A DNA stretch of 64,000 bases from positions 87,051 to 151,050 of the forward strand of contig JACOUQ010000017.1 in NCBI GenBank assembly GCA_016177775.1, written 5' to 3'. This DNA comes from Geobacter sp. GTDB lineage: Bacteria > Desulfobacterota > Desulfuromonadia > Geobacterales > Geobacteraceae. The translations under genes were made by a program, and so were the position numbers. Positions within the stretch are counted from its first letter, which is position 1; each line of letters starts with the position of its first letter. This document shows, one piece after another, positions 34,170-42,997 of the stretch. Under the pieces are notes generated by a model. The model was not told the DNA's origin. It did not search any database and worked only from the letters and a program-made list of their open reading frames with translations.

Positions 34170-35030
34170 ATGACATCAAGAAAACAGATCGGCAAACTGC
34201 TGGTGGAAGCCGGAATCATCTCGGCAAAAACCCTTGAAAGAGCATTGGAAGCACAACGGGGGAGCGGCAAGCGTTTGGGGGCTCTCCTCAAGGAAATGGG
34301 GATCGTTACCGAAGAAGAAATCGTTGATGCCCTTGCCTTGCAATTCGACCTGAAGAGAATCAGAAATTTTGCAGAGCACCAATTTCCAAAAGAGCTGCTT
34401 GACCTGGTTCCATGTTCAGTTGCAATGGAAAAACTCGTTTTCCCTCTAAAAGCACATCAAGGGACATTGGCGATTGCGGCAGCGGATCCCATGGACCATG
34501 CCACGTTCGACTATCTTGCGGAAAAAACAGGGATGAAAATATATCTAGCCATTGCCACGGCGGAAGACATATTGGCGGCAATCAAAAAGCATTACCCAGG
34601 CGGGAGTCAGGCTGAGCAGGGGAGGAAGAAGATACTTCTGATAGACCCTTCGCCGATAGTCACGAACTTTTTACAAGGGGCCTTGGAACATGAAAGTTAT
34701 GAGCCTATTGTTGCCAACGACGGAATCGAAGGGCTGAAACTGGCCTTCTCATACCGTCCCGATCTCATAATCTGCGACCTGATGATGCCGCACATGGATG
34801 GATATAACTTTCTGCACGCCGTTCAAGCCCATCCCGACATGGCCGAGGTCCCGGTAATCCTCATGGCTTCAAAGGAGGCGGCAGAAGAAGAACACCGCGC
34901 CCTGGAAGCAGGATTCATCTACTTCATCGCCAAACCTGCCATGCCGGTGCGGGTGATGGCAAAAATCAAATTGGCTTTCAAATTGGCGGAAGAAAAGCGG
35001 CAAATGTTGTCGCATGTTGTGAACAGGTGA
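34170..35030 (+). CDS. MshEN (c-di-GMP-binding) domain plus receiver domain
   Basis: A 286-residue protein. The N-terminal half is a MshEN/GspE-N domain with both tandem motifs intact: IGKLLVEAGII ... LERALEAQ and RLGALLKEMGIV ... VDALALQ, so c-di-GMP binding is plausible. The C-terminal half is a receiver with Asp in ICDLMMP and Lys in AKP. No output domain follows. AGGAGG precedes the ATG at 34170; the frame is open 11 codons further up. A sigma-54-type promoter lies about 72 bases upstream. A paralogue is at 48958, and the same two domains are fused to an ATPase at 36458. Confidence 0.85.
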   Translation: MTSRKQIGKLLVEAGIISAKTLERALEAQRGSGKRLGALLKEMGIVTEEEIVDALALQFDLKRIRNFAEHQFPKELLDLVPCSVAMEKLVFPLKAHQGTLAIAAADPMDHATFDYLAEKTGMKIYLAIATAEDILAAIKKHYPGGSQAEQGRKKILLIDPSPIVTNFLQGALEHESYEPIVANDGIEGLKLAFSYRPDLIICDLMMPHMDGYNFLHAVQAHPDMAEVPVILMASKEAAEEEHRALEAGFIYFIAKPAMPVRVMAKIKLAFKLAEEKRQMLSHVVNR

Positions 35031-35096
35031 GATTGCAGGTCGGGGTTGAAAGCGGGGAATTTTGTTCAATTACACAGGAATTACACGAGACAAAAG

Positions 35097-35135
35097 AAAA
35101 GGGGTTAGCTTCGGTTAGCTAACCCCTTGTTTTTC
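35097..35135. terminator. Bidirectional terminator between the MshEN-receiver gene and tRNA-Phe
   Basis: GGGGTTAGCT and AGCTAACCCC pair around TCGGTT, with T-runs on both strands. It ends the plus-strand gene and the minus-strand tRNA. Confidence 0.85.
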
Positions 35136-35136
35136 A

Positions 35137-35212
<76 letters not shown>

Positions 35213-35260
35213 GAAAGACCCTTTTTATAGCGTCATTTCGTCCGGGTGTCAACCTATTTT

Positions 35261-35824
35261 TCAGGCCCGTGAGCTGAAACGGCCGTCGCGGGTGTCCACC
35301 TTGATCTTGTCGCCTGCTTCCAGATATGGCGGCACCTGTAGCTTGAGTCCTGTCTCCAGCACCGCCTCCTTGGTCTGGGCGGTGGCAGTGGCGTTCCTGA
35401 GGGCAGGGGCGGTCTCCGACACGGTCAGTTCCACGGTCATGGGAAGGTCGACACTCACCATCCTTCCCTGAAAAAGCCCCAACGTCACTTCGGTGCCGTC
35501 CAGGAGGTAAGGCTGGATCGCCGGGAAGGATTCAGCCGGCATCTCGAACTGGTCATAGGTCTCCAGGTCCATGAAGACTCCGCTGTCGCCGTCGGCGTAG
35601 AGGTACTGCCCCTTGTGCCGCTCGAAATCCGCCTCATCCACCTTGTCGCCGGCGCGGAAGGTCTTTTCAAGGACCTGGGAGGTCAGAAGGTTGCGATACC
35701 TGGTCTTGACCATGGTGCTGGCGCCACGGGCCGAGGGGGACTGGAAATTGACGTCGACAATAAGGCAGGGGGCGCCATCCAGTTGGATGACCAGACCCCG
35801 CTTGAAATCGGATGCGGTAAGCAT
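35261..35824 (-). CDS. efpL: EF-P-like protein EfpL/YeiP
   Basis: A 187-residue elongation factor P paralogue. The loop that carries the modified lysine in EF-P reads SPSARGAST, the SPxARGxxT signature of EfpL/YeiP with arginine instead. This makes it EfpL rather than canonical EF-P. It is expected to rescue ribosomes stalled at particular motifs. Three domains are visible (KOW, then two OB folds). GGAG precedes the ATG at 35824; the frame is open 39 codons further up. A promoter with TTGCAA and TATCTA separates it from the signalling operon. Confidence 0.88.
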   Translation of the reverse strand: MLTASDFKRGLVIQLDGAPCLIVDVNFQSPSARGASTMVKTRYRNLLTSQVLEKTFRAGDKVDEADFERHKGQYLYADGDSGVFMDLETYDQFEMPAESFPAIQPYLLDGTEVTLGLFQGRMVSVDLPMTVELTVSETAPALRNATATAQTKEAVLETGLKLQVPPYLEAGDKIKVDTRDGRFSSRA

Positions 35825-35860
35825 GCTTGGGTCTCCTGGTAATTGATGATTTGCCAGGAA

Positions 35861-35889
35861 TAGATACCGTCGGGCGGGAAATTTTGCAA
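35861..35889 (-). promoter_or_regulatory. Sigma-70-type promoter of efpL
   Basis: TTGCAA and TATCTA are 17 bases apart on the minus strand, about 37 bases before the ATG and just past the response regulator stop. Confidence 0.55.
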
Positions 35890-35897
35890 CCACAAAT

Positions 35898-36461
35898 TTA
35901 CGTATGGTTCTCTTTTTCGCACTCCGCCATGATTTCGGCAATCTCCTCGCGTGACATGTCCTCCGGTATCACCAGGTTCCCCCTTTCGTCGCGGTCCAGG
36001 CGAATGATACCCGGAAACCGCCGCTCCAGTATTTTCAACTCCACGGACTGGTTCTTGACCAGCTTTGTCAGGCGTTGCAGCTTTTCCGCTGTGTCGTATT
36101 TCTCCATTGCCCCGCGGATGGCCAGCTTCAGATCCACATCGCTCCAGGGCTTGGTGAGAAAGCGGTAGATTTCCCCCTGGTTCACCGCCTTCATGGCCGC
36201 TTCCAGACTCGCATGGCCGGTCAGCATGATACGGACCGTTTCGGGGTGACGGGTACTGACAAACCCCAGGAATTCTCCCCCTGTCATCCCCGGCATCCTT
36301 TCATCGGATACGACAACCTTGAATCGCCTCTCTTTCATCAGACTCATAGCCTCTTCGCCACCGTTGGCCGTTGCCACCTCGTATGGCTCGTCCGCCAGTG
36401 TCCGCTTCAGGGCTGCCAATACATTCATGTCGTCATCCACGATAAGAACCCGATCTCTCAT
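35898..36461 (-). CDS. Receiver-domain response regulator, last gene of the signalling operon
   Basis: A 187-residue protein: a receiver domain at residues 1-125 with Asp in VSDERMPGMTG, the Lys in TKPW, and a helical C-terminal 60 residues with no recognised output domain. The TKPWSD ending matches the receivers of the other genes here. The ATG overlaps the upstream ATPase stop by four bases. It could work with the upstream kinases as a diffusible receiver. Confidence 0.85.
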   Translation of the reverse strand: MRDRVLIVDDDMNVLAALKRTLADEPYEVATANGGEEAMSLMKERRFKVVVSDERMPGMTGGEFLGFVSTRHPETVRIMLTGHASLEAAMKAVNQGEIYRFLTKPWSDVDLKLAIRGAMEKYDTAEKLQRLTKLVKNQSVELKILERRFPGIIRLDRDERGNLVIPEDMSREEIAEIMAECEKENHT

Positions 36462-38899
36462 ACGGACTGTCCCCCCTCCGGCTCAATCTCCTTCATCCCC
36501 CCGCAGAACGGGCAGAGGCGCCATTCCTTTTCCAGTGGAACCTTGCATGTGAGGCAGAAGTTCTGCTTGAACGCCCCGCACAGGGGGCAGAAAATGAACT
36601 TCGCGTCAATCAACCGTTCGCATGATTCACAGAGGCGCTCATGCCGCGTCTGGGGCCCGATCACGCGGACCAGTTCCTCAAGCGTCGTTTCACCCATCTT
36701 GACCTTTTCCACTCCATCCTCGATCAGGGTCCGCATCCCGGCCAGGCGGGCCATGTTCAAAAGCTCCGCCTCCTTGTAACTGCTGCTGATGAAGTGCCGG
36801 AAATCGTCGTTCATGACGAAAATCTCGAAAATGCCGGTCCTTCCCAGGTAGCCGCTGTTGTTGCACCGCTCGCACCCCTTCCCCAGCCATACCTTGCCGC
36901 CGAGCATTTCGGGGGAGACCTTCAGAAGGTCCATGAGATCACGGTCCGGTGATGTCTCGGCCTTGCAGTACCGGCAGATATTCCTCACCAGGCGTTGGGC
37001 CAGAACCCCCTCCAGCGCGGAGGCAATGAGGTAGGACTTGACCCCCAGGTCCATGAGGCGGGTGATGGACGCGACCGAACTGTTGGTGTGCAGGGTGGTG
37101 AGGACCATATGGCCGGTGAGCGCCGCCTTGAACGCGACGTCCGCGGTCTCCTCGTCGCGGACCTCGCCGACCAGGATCACGTCCGGGTCCTGCCGCAGGG
37201 TTGAGCGAAGAACAGAGGCGAACGAGAGGCCGATCTTCTCCCTGATGTTGACCTGGCTCGCTTCTTCCACGAAATACTCCACGGGCTCCTCGATGGTCTC
37301 GAAGTTCTTGCTGGTTTCGATCATTGCGGAAAGGATCGAATAGAGCATGGTTGTCTTGCCGCTGCCGGTGGGGCCGGTGGAGATGATGATCCCCTGCGGC
37401 TTCTTGCTCAGTGCGGTGATCTTCTTCAGGTCGTCCGCCAGCACTCCCAGCTCTTCCAGCCTCCGGACGTCGCTGCTCTTGTCCAGGATGCGCATGACCA
37501 CCTTTTCGCCGTTGATGGTCGGCATGGTGGAAACCCGCAGGTCGACCATGCGGGTGCCGGATTTCACCGTGATCCGGCCGTCCTGGGGCTTGCGTCGCTC
37601 GGCTATATCCATCTTGGCCACGATCTTTACCCGTGAGATGGTGGCGGCGTGCAGGTCGGCAGGGATCTTGATCTTGTTCTGCAGCATGCCGTCGATCCGG
37701 TAGCGGACAATGGTATATTTGGTCTTCGGCTCAATGTGTATGTCGCTAGCCTTGTAGCGGATCGCCTCGGAGATGATGGCGTTGACTATCCGGATGATCG
37801 GAGGGACCTCGGAGGAGCTGATCAGCTCGTGGACATTGACATCCGTTTCCTCCTCATCGAGCACCACGTCGATCTCGTCCATCGGCTCGAAACCGGAGAT
37901 ATCCTCGTACTCGCTCCCTCCTTCCTCATTTCTTTCGCCGTAGACCTGTCTCAGCTGCGAGAGGATGTCGGAGCTGGTGGCAATAATCGGCAGCACCTTG
38001 AAACCGGTCATCAGTGAGATATTGTCGCACTTGTAGATGTCGGAAGGGTCGGCCATGGCCAGAGTGAGCTGCCGCCCCTCCAGTTTCACCGGGATGAGGC
38101 GGTTTCTTTCGCACATTTCGCGCGGCAGGAACTTCACCGCCTCGGGACTCAGGGTCATCTCCTTCAGGTCCGCGTACTCAATGCCTAGCTGATTCTGCAG
38201 TGCCCTGACGATCTTGGTGTCGGTTGTTATCCCGAGCCTGACCAGCGCCTCCCCCAGGGTTTCGCCGGCGATTCGCTCAACGTGCGTCCGCTCCAGCTCG
38301 CGCTGTCCGATCACCCCGGCCTTGAGTAGAACAGAACCGAGCACCCCGCGGTCTTCGTCGAACAGGGCCGTGTAGTTCTCGATCTTGACCTGCTGCTGGC
38401 GAGTGATCTCCTTGAGCTTGCGGTTCTCCTGGATCAGCGTGTACTGCTGAAGGGCCAGGCTGACCGTAAGCCGGAGGTCCTCGTCGTTCCATGGCTTGGT
38501 GATGAACTTGTAGACAGCCCCCTCGTTCACCGCCCCCATGATCGCCTGAACGTCGGCAAAGCCGGTGAGCATAATCCTGATGGTATCCGGCCAGCGCTGC
38601 TTGATTTCCTTGAGGAGCTCGGCCCCGGTCATCCCCGGCATGCGATGGTCGGAGATTACCAGGTGCACCCGCTGGTTCTCCATCTGGGCCAATGCCTGCT
38701 GGGCGCTGGTGGCGGTGAGTATGCGGTAATTTTCGTCCTGGAAGTTGCGGCGCAGGGCATTGAGGACCCCTTCCTCGTCATCCACGAGGAGCAGGGCGAA
38801 CTGCTCCTGCTCCGCCGCTCCGCCGGCGCGCTCTTCACCGATGTTCAGCGGGGTCTCCCCTTCGGCCACTGCCTTGAACATGTCTGCGTATTTCGCCAT
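36458..38899 (-). CDS. Receiver-MshEN-GspE-type ATPase with C-terminal zinc knuckles
   Basis: An 813-residue fusion. A receiver (about 35-150, Asp in ISDHRMPGMTG) is followed by a MshEN domain (about 190-330, LGSVLLKAGVI and LGEALVRLGI), then a type II/IV secretion ATPase (about 390-745) with Walker A GPTGSGKTT, Walker B DPDVILVGEVRD and the CRYC ... CERC tetracysteine zinc site of GspE/PilB. The last 60 residues carry four CxxC knuckles. No pilus or secretion genes are in the window. Its partner system is unknown; it may drive a type IV pilus or type II-like machine under kinase control. Start ATG at 38899 has GGGAG seven bases upstream. Confidence 0.9.
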   Translation of the reverse strand: MAKYADMFKAVAEGETPLNIGEERAGGAAEQEQFALLLVDDEEGVLNALRRNFQDENYRILTATSAQQALAQMENQRVHLVISDHRMPGMTGAELLKEIKQRWPDTIRIMLTGFADVQAIMGAVNEGAVYKFITKPWNDEDLRLTVSLALQQYTLIQENRKLKEITRQQQVKIENYTALFDEDRGVLGSVLLKAGVIGQRELERTHVERIAGETLGEALVRLGITTDTKIVRALQNQLGIEYADLKEMTLSPEAVKFLPREMCERNRLIPVKLEGRQLTLAMADPSDIYKCDNISLMTGFKVLPIIATSSDILSQLRQVYGERNEEGGSEYEDISGFEPMDEIDVVLDEEETDVNVHELISSSEVPPIIRIVNAIISEAIRYKASDIHIEPKTKYTIVRYRIDGMLQNKIKIPADLHAATISRVKIVAKMDIAERRKPQDGRITVKSGTRMVDLRVSTMPTINGEKVVMRILDKSSDVRRLEELGVLADDLKKITALSKKPQGIIISTGPTGSGKTTMLYSILSAMIETSKNFETIEEPVEYFVEEASQVNIREKIGLSFASVLRSTLRQDPDVILVGEVRDEETADVAFKAALTGHMVLTTLHTNSSVASITRLMDLGVKSYLIASALEGVLAQRLVRNICRYCKAETSPDRDLMDLLKVSPEMLGGKVWLGKGCERCNNSGYLGRTGIFEIFVMNDDFRHFISSSYKEAELLNMARLAGMRTLIEDGVEKVKMGETTLEELVRVIGPQTRHERLCESCERLIDAKFIFCPLCGAFKQNFCLTCKVPLEKEWRLCPFCGGMKEIEPEGGQSV

Positions 38900-38901
38900 G
38901 G

Positions 38902-40191
38902 TCATCTCCCGGCCAACGGCAATTTAATGGTGAAAACCGTCCCGCCCGAAGGGGGACAGACCGCCTCTACGCTCCCCCCGTAGCTCCGGACTGCGTCGTA
39001 CACGACAGCAAGCCCCATCCCTGTTCCCATCCCCACGTCCCGCGTGGTAAAGAACGGCTCGAATACATGGCCCCTGATGTCATCCGGAATACCCGGCCCG
39101 TTATCGCTGAATTCGATGCGGATCGCCCACTCTTCGGCCGATGTCGCGATCTCCAGCCGCAGCCCCTCGCCGGTAGCCTGAATGGCGTTCTGGATGATAT
39201 TGAGAAACACCTGGCACAGTTGCGCCGGATTGCAGGCGAATTTCGGGAGCGTGCCATAACGCCTTACAACCTCGCTTCTCGACGGCATCTGCGATGCGAG
39301 CACGTTCAGCGTCTTGTCAATCTCTACATTGAGATCGACCTCCCCGATCCCTGTTTCATCCACATGGGAAAATGCCTTCAAATCCGCGACGATCTTCGCC
39401 ACGCGATCCGCACCGGCAATGCTCTGGCGCATGAGATCATCGATGTCGGCAAGCACCATGTCGAGCTTCTGCTCGCGCCATGTATCCGCCAGCCTGCGGG
39501 CCGGCTCTCCCCCCATGGCCCCGCTTTCGGCCATTTGCCGGACAGTCGTAAGGGTGGCAACGAACCGCGCCACGTACTTGCCAAGGGTCCCGAGGTTGCT
39601 GGATACGAACCCGAGGGGATTGTTGATCTCGTGGGCAATCCCCGCGGCCAGCCGCCCCACTGAAGCCAGCTTCTCCTGCTCCAGCAGTTGTGCCATGGCC
39701 CGCTTCAACTCCTCGGTCCGCTCCTGCACTTTAATTTCCAGGCTCTCCGCCAGTTCCCGGTATCGCTCCTCCGAGGCCGCAAGTTGCCGGTTTATCTCCA
39801 GGAGTTCCTCGAAGGACTGGTTCACAACAGCTGTGTGGATCTCGGTGGTCAGCATCCGCTTCAGGCTGGAGGTGATAACAGCGTTCAGCGTCTCTCCCAG
39901 AAGGCCCCCGATGCCCTTCAGGTACTCTTCCTTGCCGCCAGGTCCCTTGATCTGAAGAGTCCCGACCGGCTCCCCCTCCAGGTAGAGTGTCTTGCTCCCT
40001 GTGATCGAGGCATCGGCTGCCGGATTCCGCTCCGACCAGAGGACATCCCCTTCTCCGTTACGGATCACGGCTTCGGCAGCGCCGGCCCGCACTGCCGCCT
40101 TGAGCAGCGGCTCCACGTCAGATGCGCCGATGACCTCCTGCAAGCGCCTTTCCCGGCCGACAACGAATTCTATGCTCTGGTCCCTGGTCAT
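38902..40191 (-). CDS. Sensor histidine kinase with N-terminal input domain
   Basis: A 429-residue cytoplasmic kinase without membrane helices. Residues 10-130 form an input domain of unknown ligand, then a coiled-coil (about 145-180), then HisKA (AAGIAHEINNPLGFVSSNLG) and HATPase_c (QVFLNIIQNAIQAT, DNGPGIP, GMGTGMGLAVVYD). The HisKA-to-HATPase spacer is unusually long and acidic. It stops one base before the ATPase start region and is preceded by the MglA gene by four bases. The kinase belongs to the NtrB-like family with the HEINNP motif. Confidence 0.88.
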   Translation of the reverse strand: MTRDQSIEFVVGRERRLQEVIGASDVEPLLKAAVRAGAAEAVIRNGEGDVLWSERNPAADASITGSKTLYLEGEPVGTLQIKGPGGKEEYLKGIGGLLGETLNAVITSSLKRMLTTEIHTAVVNQSFEELLEINRQLAASEERYRELAESLEIKVQERTEELKRAMAQLLEQEKLASVGRLAAGIAHEINNPLGFVSSNLGTLGKYVARFVATLTTVRQMAESGAMGGEPARRLADTWREQKLDMVLADIDDLMRQSIAGADRVAKIVADLKAFSHVDETGIGEVDLNVEIDKTLNVLASQMPSRSEVVRRYGTLPKFACNPAQLCQVFLNIIQNAIQATGEGLRLEIATSAEEWAIRIEFSDNGPGIPDDIRGHVFEPFFTTRDVGMGTGMGLAVVYDAVRSYGGSVEAVCPPSGGTVFTIKLPLAGR

Positions 40192-40195
40192 TTCC

Positions 40196-40858
40196 CTATT
40201 CCTCGCCTTCCGACGCCTGCGTCAGCTTCACCAGGAAAGTCTCCCGATCCAGGCCATGATTGCTGTTCAGCCCATATTTCCGGTCAATATGGTCGTAGGT
40301 CAGCTCCACCAGCTTGCGAAAGGTCTCAACCACCCCCCACCCCTGCAGCGCCGAAGCCATGAGCACTGGCAGCCCGGTCTTCCCCCACACGCGCATGACG
40401 TCATCTTCCGGGACGATCCCGGCCAGGTCGCGCTTGTTGTACTGGATCACCAGCGGGATGACGTCGATGCCGATACCCACGAAAGAGAGGTTGCGCTCCA
40501 GGTTCTCGAAGCTCGATGCATTGTTGGCCACCTCCGAAAGCTGCGAGTCGGCGATGAATGCGACCCCGTCCGCACGCTGCAGGACAGCTTTGCGGGTCGC
40601 GTCGTGTTTCACCTGCCCCGGCACGGTATAGACCTTGAGCTTGATCTTGAGGCCGCTGGGGGCGGTGAGGAAGAACGGGAGGAGGTCGAAGAATATGGTC
40701 CGGTCGTCCTTGGTGTCGAGAACCATCAGGTCGCCGCGCCCCTCCTTCGCCAGCAGGTCGTGCAGCCGGAGCAGGTTCGTGGTCTTCCCGGAGAGGGCCG
40801 GCCCGTAATAGACCAGCTTCAGCACCATCCGCTTATCCTGCTCGTCGTACTCGATCAC
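40196..40858 (-). CDS. mglA: MglA-family small GTPase
   Basis: A 220-residue GTPase. P-loop GPALSGKTTN at residues 19-28 and the MglA-type switch sequence TVPGQ in place of DTAGQ are visible, with NKRDL for guanine binding. MglA sets cell polarity in Myxococcus, often with a Roadblock protein MglB; no mglB is visible here. The start is a GTG at 40858 that overlaps the upstream stop (GTGA), with GAGGGG eight bases before. It lies between a REC-PAS gene and a kinase. Confidence 0.88.
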   Translation of the reverse strand: MIEYDEQDKRMVLKLVYYGPALSGKTTNLLRLHDLLAKEGRGDLMVLDTKDDRTIFFDLLPFFLTAPSGLKIKLKVYTVPGQVKHDATRKAVLQRADGVAFIADSQLSEVANNASSFENLERNLSFVGIGIDVIPLVIQYNKRDLAGIVPEDDVMRVWGKTGLPVLMASALQGWGVVETFRKLVELTYDHIDRKYGLNSNHGLDRETFLVKLTQASEGEE

Positions 40859-41685
40859 TGCCCGCACCCCTCTACCCCGCAACAGAATACCAGGACCATT
40901 TCCTCCCTGTTGGCTTCCCGGACCAGCCTCCCCCGCACCCGGAACACGCAATCTCCCACGGGGATATCGGCTTCCGATTCCCTGTCCACCGTGAGCCCCT
41001 GCATGAAGCGCTGTACTTCCGCGGGAAAAAGCTCCGATGCGTTCCTGCCGACGATGTTGCCGCCACCGCGGCCGAACATTTCCTGCCCCACCTGGTTGCA
41101 GTGGGTCACCATCCCGGAAGGGTCAAGACTTATCACCGCGACAGGCAAGACATCGAGGATGTTGTGGTCCATGGCCAGCAACTTGTTCTGACGGATCACC
41201 TTGTGGGTCTTTTCCGCCACGATCCGCTCCAGGTTGTAATTGATCCGGTTCAGTTCCTCGTTTTTCACCTGGAGTTCCTCGGCAAGCTCCCGGTTCCTGA
41301 TCTGGAGATAATATTTCTCGATGGCGTTGTTGATGGTGATTTTCATCTCGTCATCGTTCCAAGGCTTGGGAATGAACTTGTAAATCCCCCCCTCGTTGAT
41401 CGCGGCAACGATGGCCGCGGTGTCGGCATAGCCCGACAGGACGATCCGCACGGTATCCGGCCATCTTTTGCAGACCTGCTGGAGGAAATCGACGCCATTC
41501 ATCTCCGGCATCCGGTAGTCGGAGATGATGATCTGGGTCCCAGGGTTCCGTTCGAGGACAGCCAGCCCCTCCGCCCCCGAGCCTGCCGTAAGTATTTCGT
41601 ATGGGTCATCTAGGAAGATACGCTGCAACGACTTGAGAACATTGACCTCGTCATCAACGCACAGAATCCTGATTTGCTGCTCCAT
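40855..41685 (-). CDS. Receiver plus PAS domain protein
   Basis: A 276-residue protein: receiver (residues 1-125, Asp in ISDYRMPEMNG, Lys in PKPW), a long coiled-coil (about 130-170) and a PAS domain (about 180-265, NILDVLPVAVISLDPSGMV). It has no output domain. GGAGGGG precedes the ATG at 41685, which lies 32 bases inside the upstream kinase gene, so coupling is tight. It overlaps the MglA start by four bases. Confidence 0.85.
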   Translation of the reverse strand: MEQQIRILCVDDEVNVLKSLQRIFLDDPYEILTAGSGAEGLAVLERNPGTQIIISDYRMPEMNGVDFLQQVCKRWPDTVRIVLSGYADTAAIVAAINEGGIYKFIPKPWNDDEMKITINNAIEKYYLQIRNRELAEELQVKNEELNRINYNLERIVAEKTHKVIRQNKLLAMDHNILDVLPVAVISLDPSGMVTHCNQVGQEMFGRGGGNIVGRNASELFPAEVQRFMQGLTVDRESEADIPVGDCVFRVRGRLVREANREEMVLVFCCGVEGCGQ

Positions 41686-42997
41686 GATGCCCCCCCTCCA
41701 CGGAAAGCGGAATCTTGACCACGAAGGTGGTCCCTTTCCCCACCTCGCTTGCCACGAAAATCTCGCCGCCATGCTTCTTCACAATATCGTAGCTTATGGA
41801 GAGACCGAGCCCGGTCCCCCTGCCGACCTCCTTGGTGGTGAAAAACGGCTCGAAGACCCGGTTCAGGAGCTCGGGAGGTATGCCGCCGCCGGTGTCCGCC
41901 ACGGAAATGCAGGCGTATTTCCCCTCCTGCCAGGTCCTGACGCTGATCTCGCCGAAGTTGTCGATGGAGTGCACCGCATTCACCAGGAGGTTCATGAACA
42001 CCTGGTTGAGCCGCTGCGGATAGCACTTCACGCGGGGCAATTCACCGAAATCCTTCTTCACGGCCGCCTTGTACTTCAACTCATTACCCACCACATTGAG
42101 AGTGCTTTCCAGGCACTCATTGATGTCGGCCAGTTTCCACTCCGCCTCGTCCACATGGGAAAAGCACTTGAGATCCCGCACGATCTGCTGCACCCGCTCG
42201 GTCCCCTCCAGTGATTCCTTCAGCAGATCGACGACATCGTCGGCAATGAAGTCGATCTTGAGCCGCCGCCGAAGTACCTGCAGCTCCTCGTATGCCGGCG
42301 CACCGTTCGGCTGGGAGCCGAGGGCGTCATCCTGCCTGTAAATGTATTCCGAAAGGCGCTTCACGTATTTTTCCATGGTCCGCAGGTTGCTCGACACATA
42401 GCCGATCGGGTTATTGATCTCGTGGGCCACCCCCGCCGCCAGCTGGCCGATGGAGGCCATCTTCTCCTGCTGGAGCAGCTTGGCGTGGGTCGACTTCAAT
42501 TCGTCGTAGGCGTCGCTCAAGGCCTTCGAAGCATTCTTCAGGTCGGTTATGTCGCGCATGGTGATGACCACCCCGGAAGACTCGAACCCATCCCGTGCTG
42601 TGCAGGGGTACTCATCGAACAGGAACCAGCGATGGCTCGCCTCATGCCGCAACTCGACCCCGGCCCAGAAGAGCGCGGGTCCGTTCATCCCCTGCTTCTT
42701 CAGCAGCTGTTTCCAGCTCTTGCCGATCATCTCCTGGTAGGGGCGGCCGGTGAAGCGACGGAACGATTCGTTGCAGCGCCTGATCCTGCCGGCGCTGTCG
42801 GCGAGTATGATCATGTCCTCCATACTGTCGACGGTCCGCTCCCATTCGTCCTTGGCGGCCTCCACCATGCGGAACAGGACGTTCAGCGCCTCGTGCTCCT
42901 TGGAGCCCCCTTCTTCGACACTTTCCGGGTTTTCCACCGCAGGCCCACGCTCCGCTTTCGCCCGAATCCGCTGTTTGCGCTGCTTCACCATGGTCAT
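41654..42997 (-). CDS. PAS-domain sensor histidine kinase
   Basis: A 447-residue cytoplasmic kinase: a PAS domain (about 55-165), coiled-coil, HisKA ([19 protein letters not shown]) and HATPase_c ([35 protein letters not shown]). It is closely similar to the upstream kinase at 42994, so the two are tandem duplicates. The ATG overlaps the upstream stop (ATGA). An internal start two codons later is possible. Confidence 0.88.
   Translation of the reverse strand: MTMVKQRKQRIRAKAERGPAVENPESVEEGGSKEHEALNVLFRMVEAAKDEWERTVDSMEDMIILADSAGRIRRCNESFRRFTGRPYQEMIGKSWKQLLKKQGMNGPALFWAGVELRHEASHRWFLFDEYPCTARDGFESSGVVITMRDITDLKNASKALSDAYDELKSTHAKLLQQEKMASIGQLAAGVAHEINNPIGYVSSNLRTMEKYVKRLSEYIYRQDDALGSQPNGAPAYEELQVLRRRLKIDFIADDVVDLLKESLEGTERVQQIVRDLKCFSHVDEAEWKLADINECLESTLNVVGNELKYKAAVKKDFGELPRVKCYPQRLNQVFMNLLVNAVHSIDNFGEISVRTWQEGKYACISVADTGGGIPPELLNRVFEPFFTTKEVGRGTGLGLSISYDIVKKHGGEIFVASEVGKGTTFVVKIPLSVEGGHHGAANQDSVR

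Noticed and set aside
35261..35824. Canonical EF-P (efp)
   Set aside because: The loop has SPxARGxxT with arginine rather than the modified lysine; EfpL fits better.
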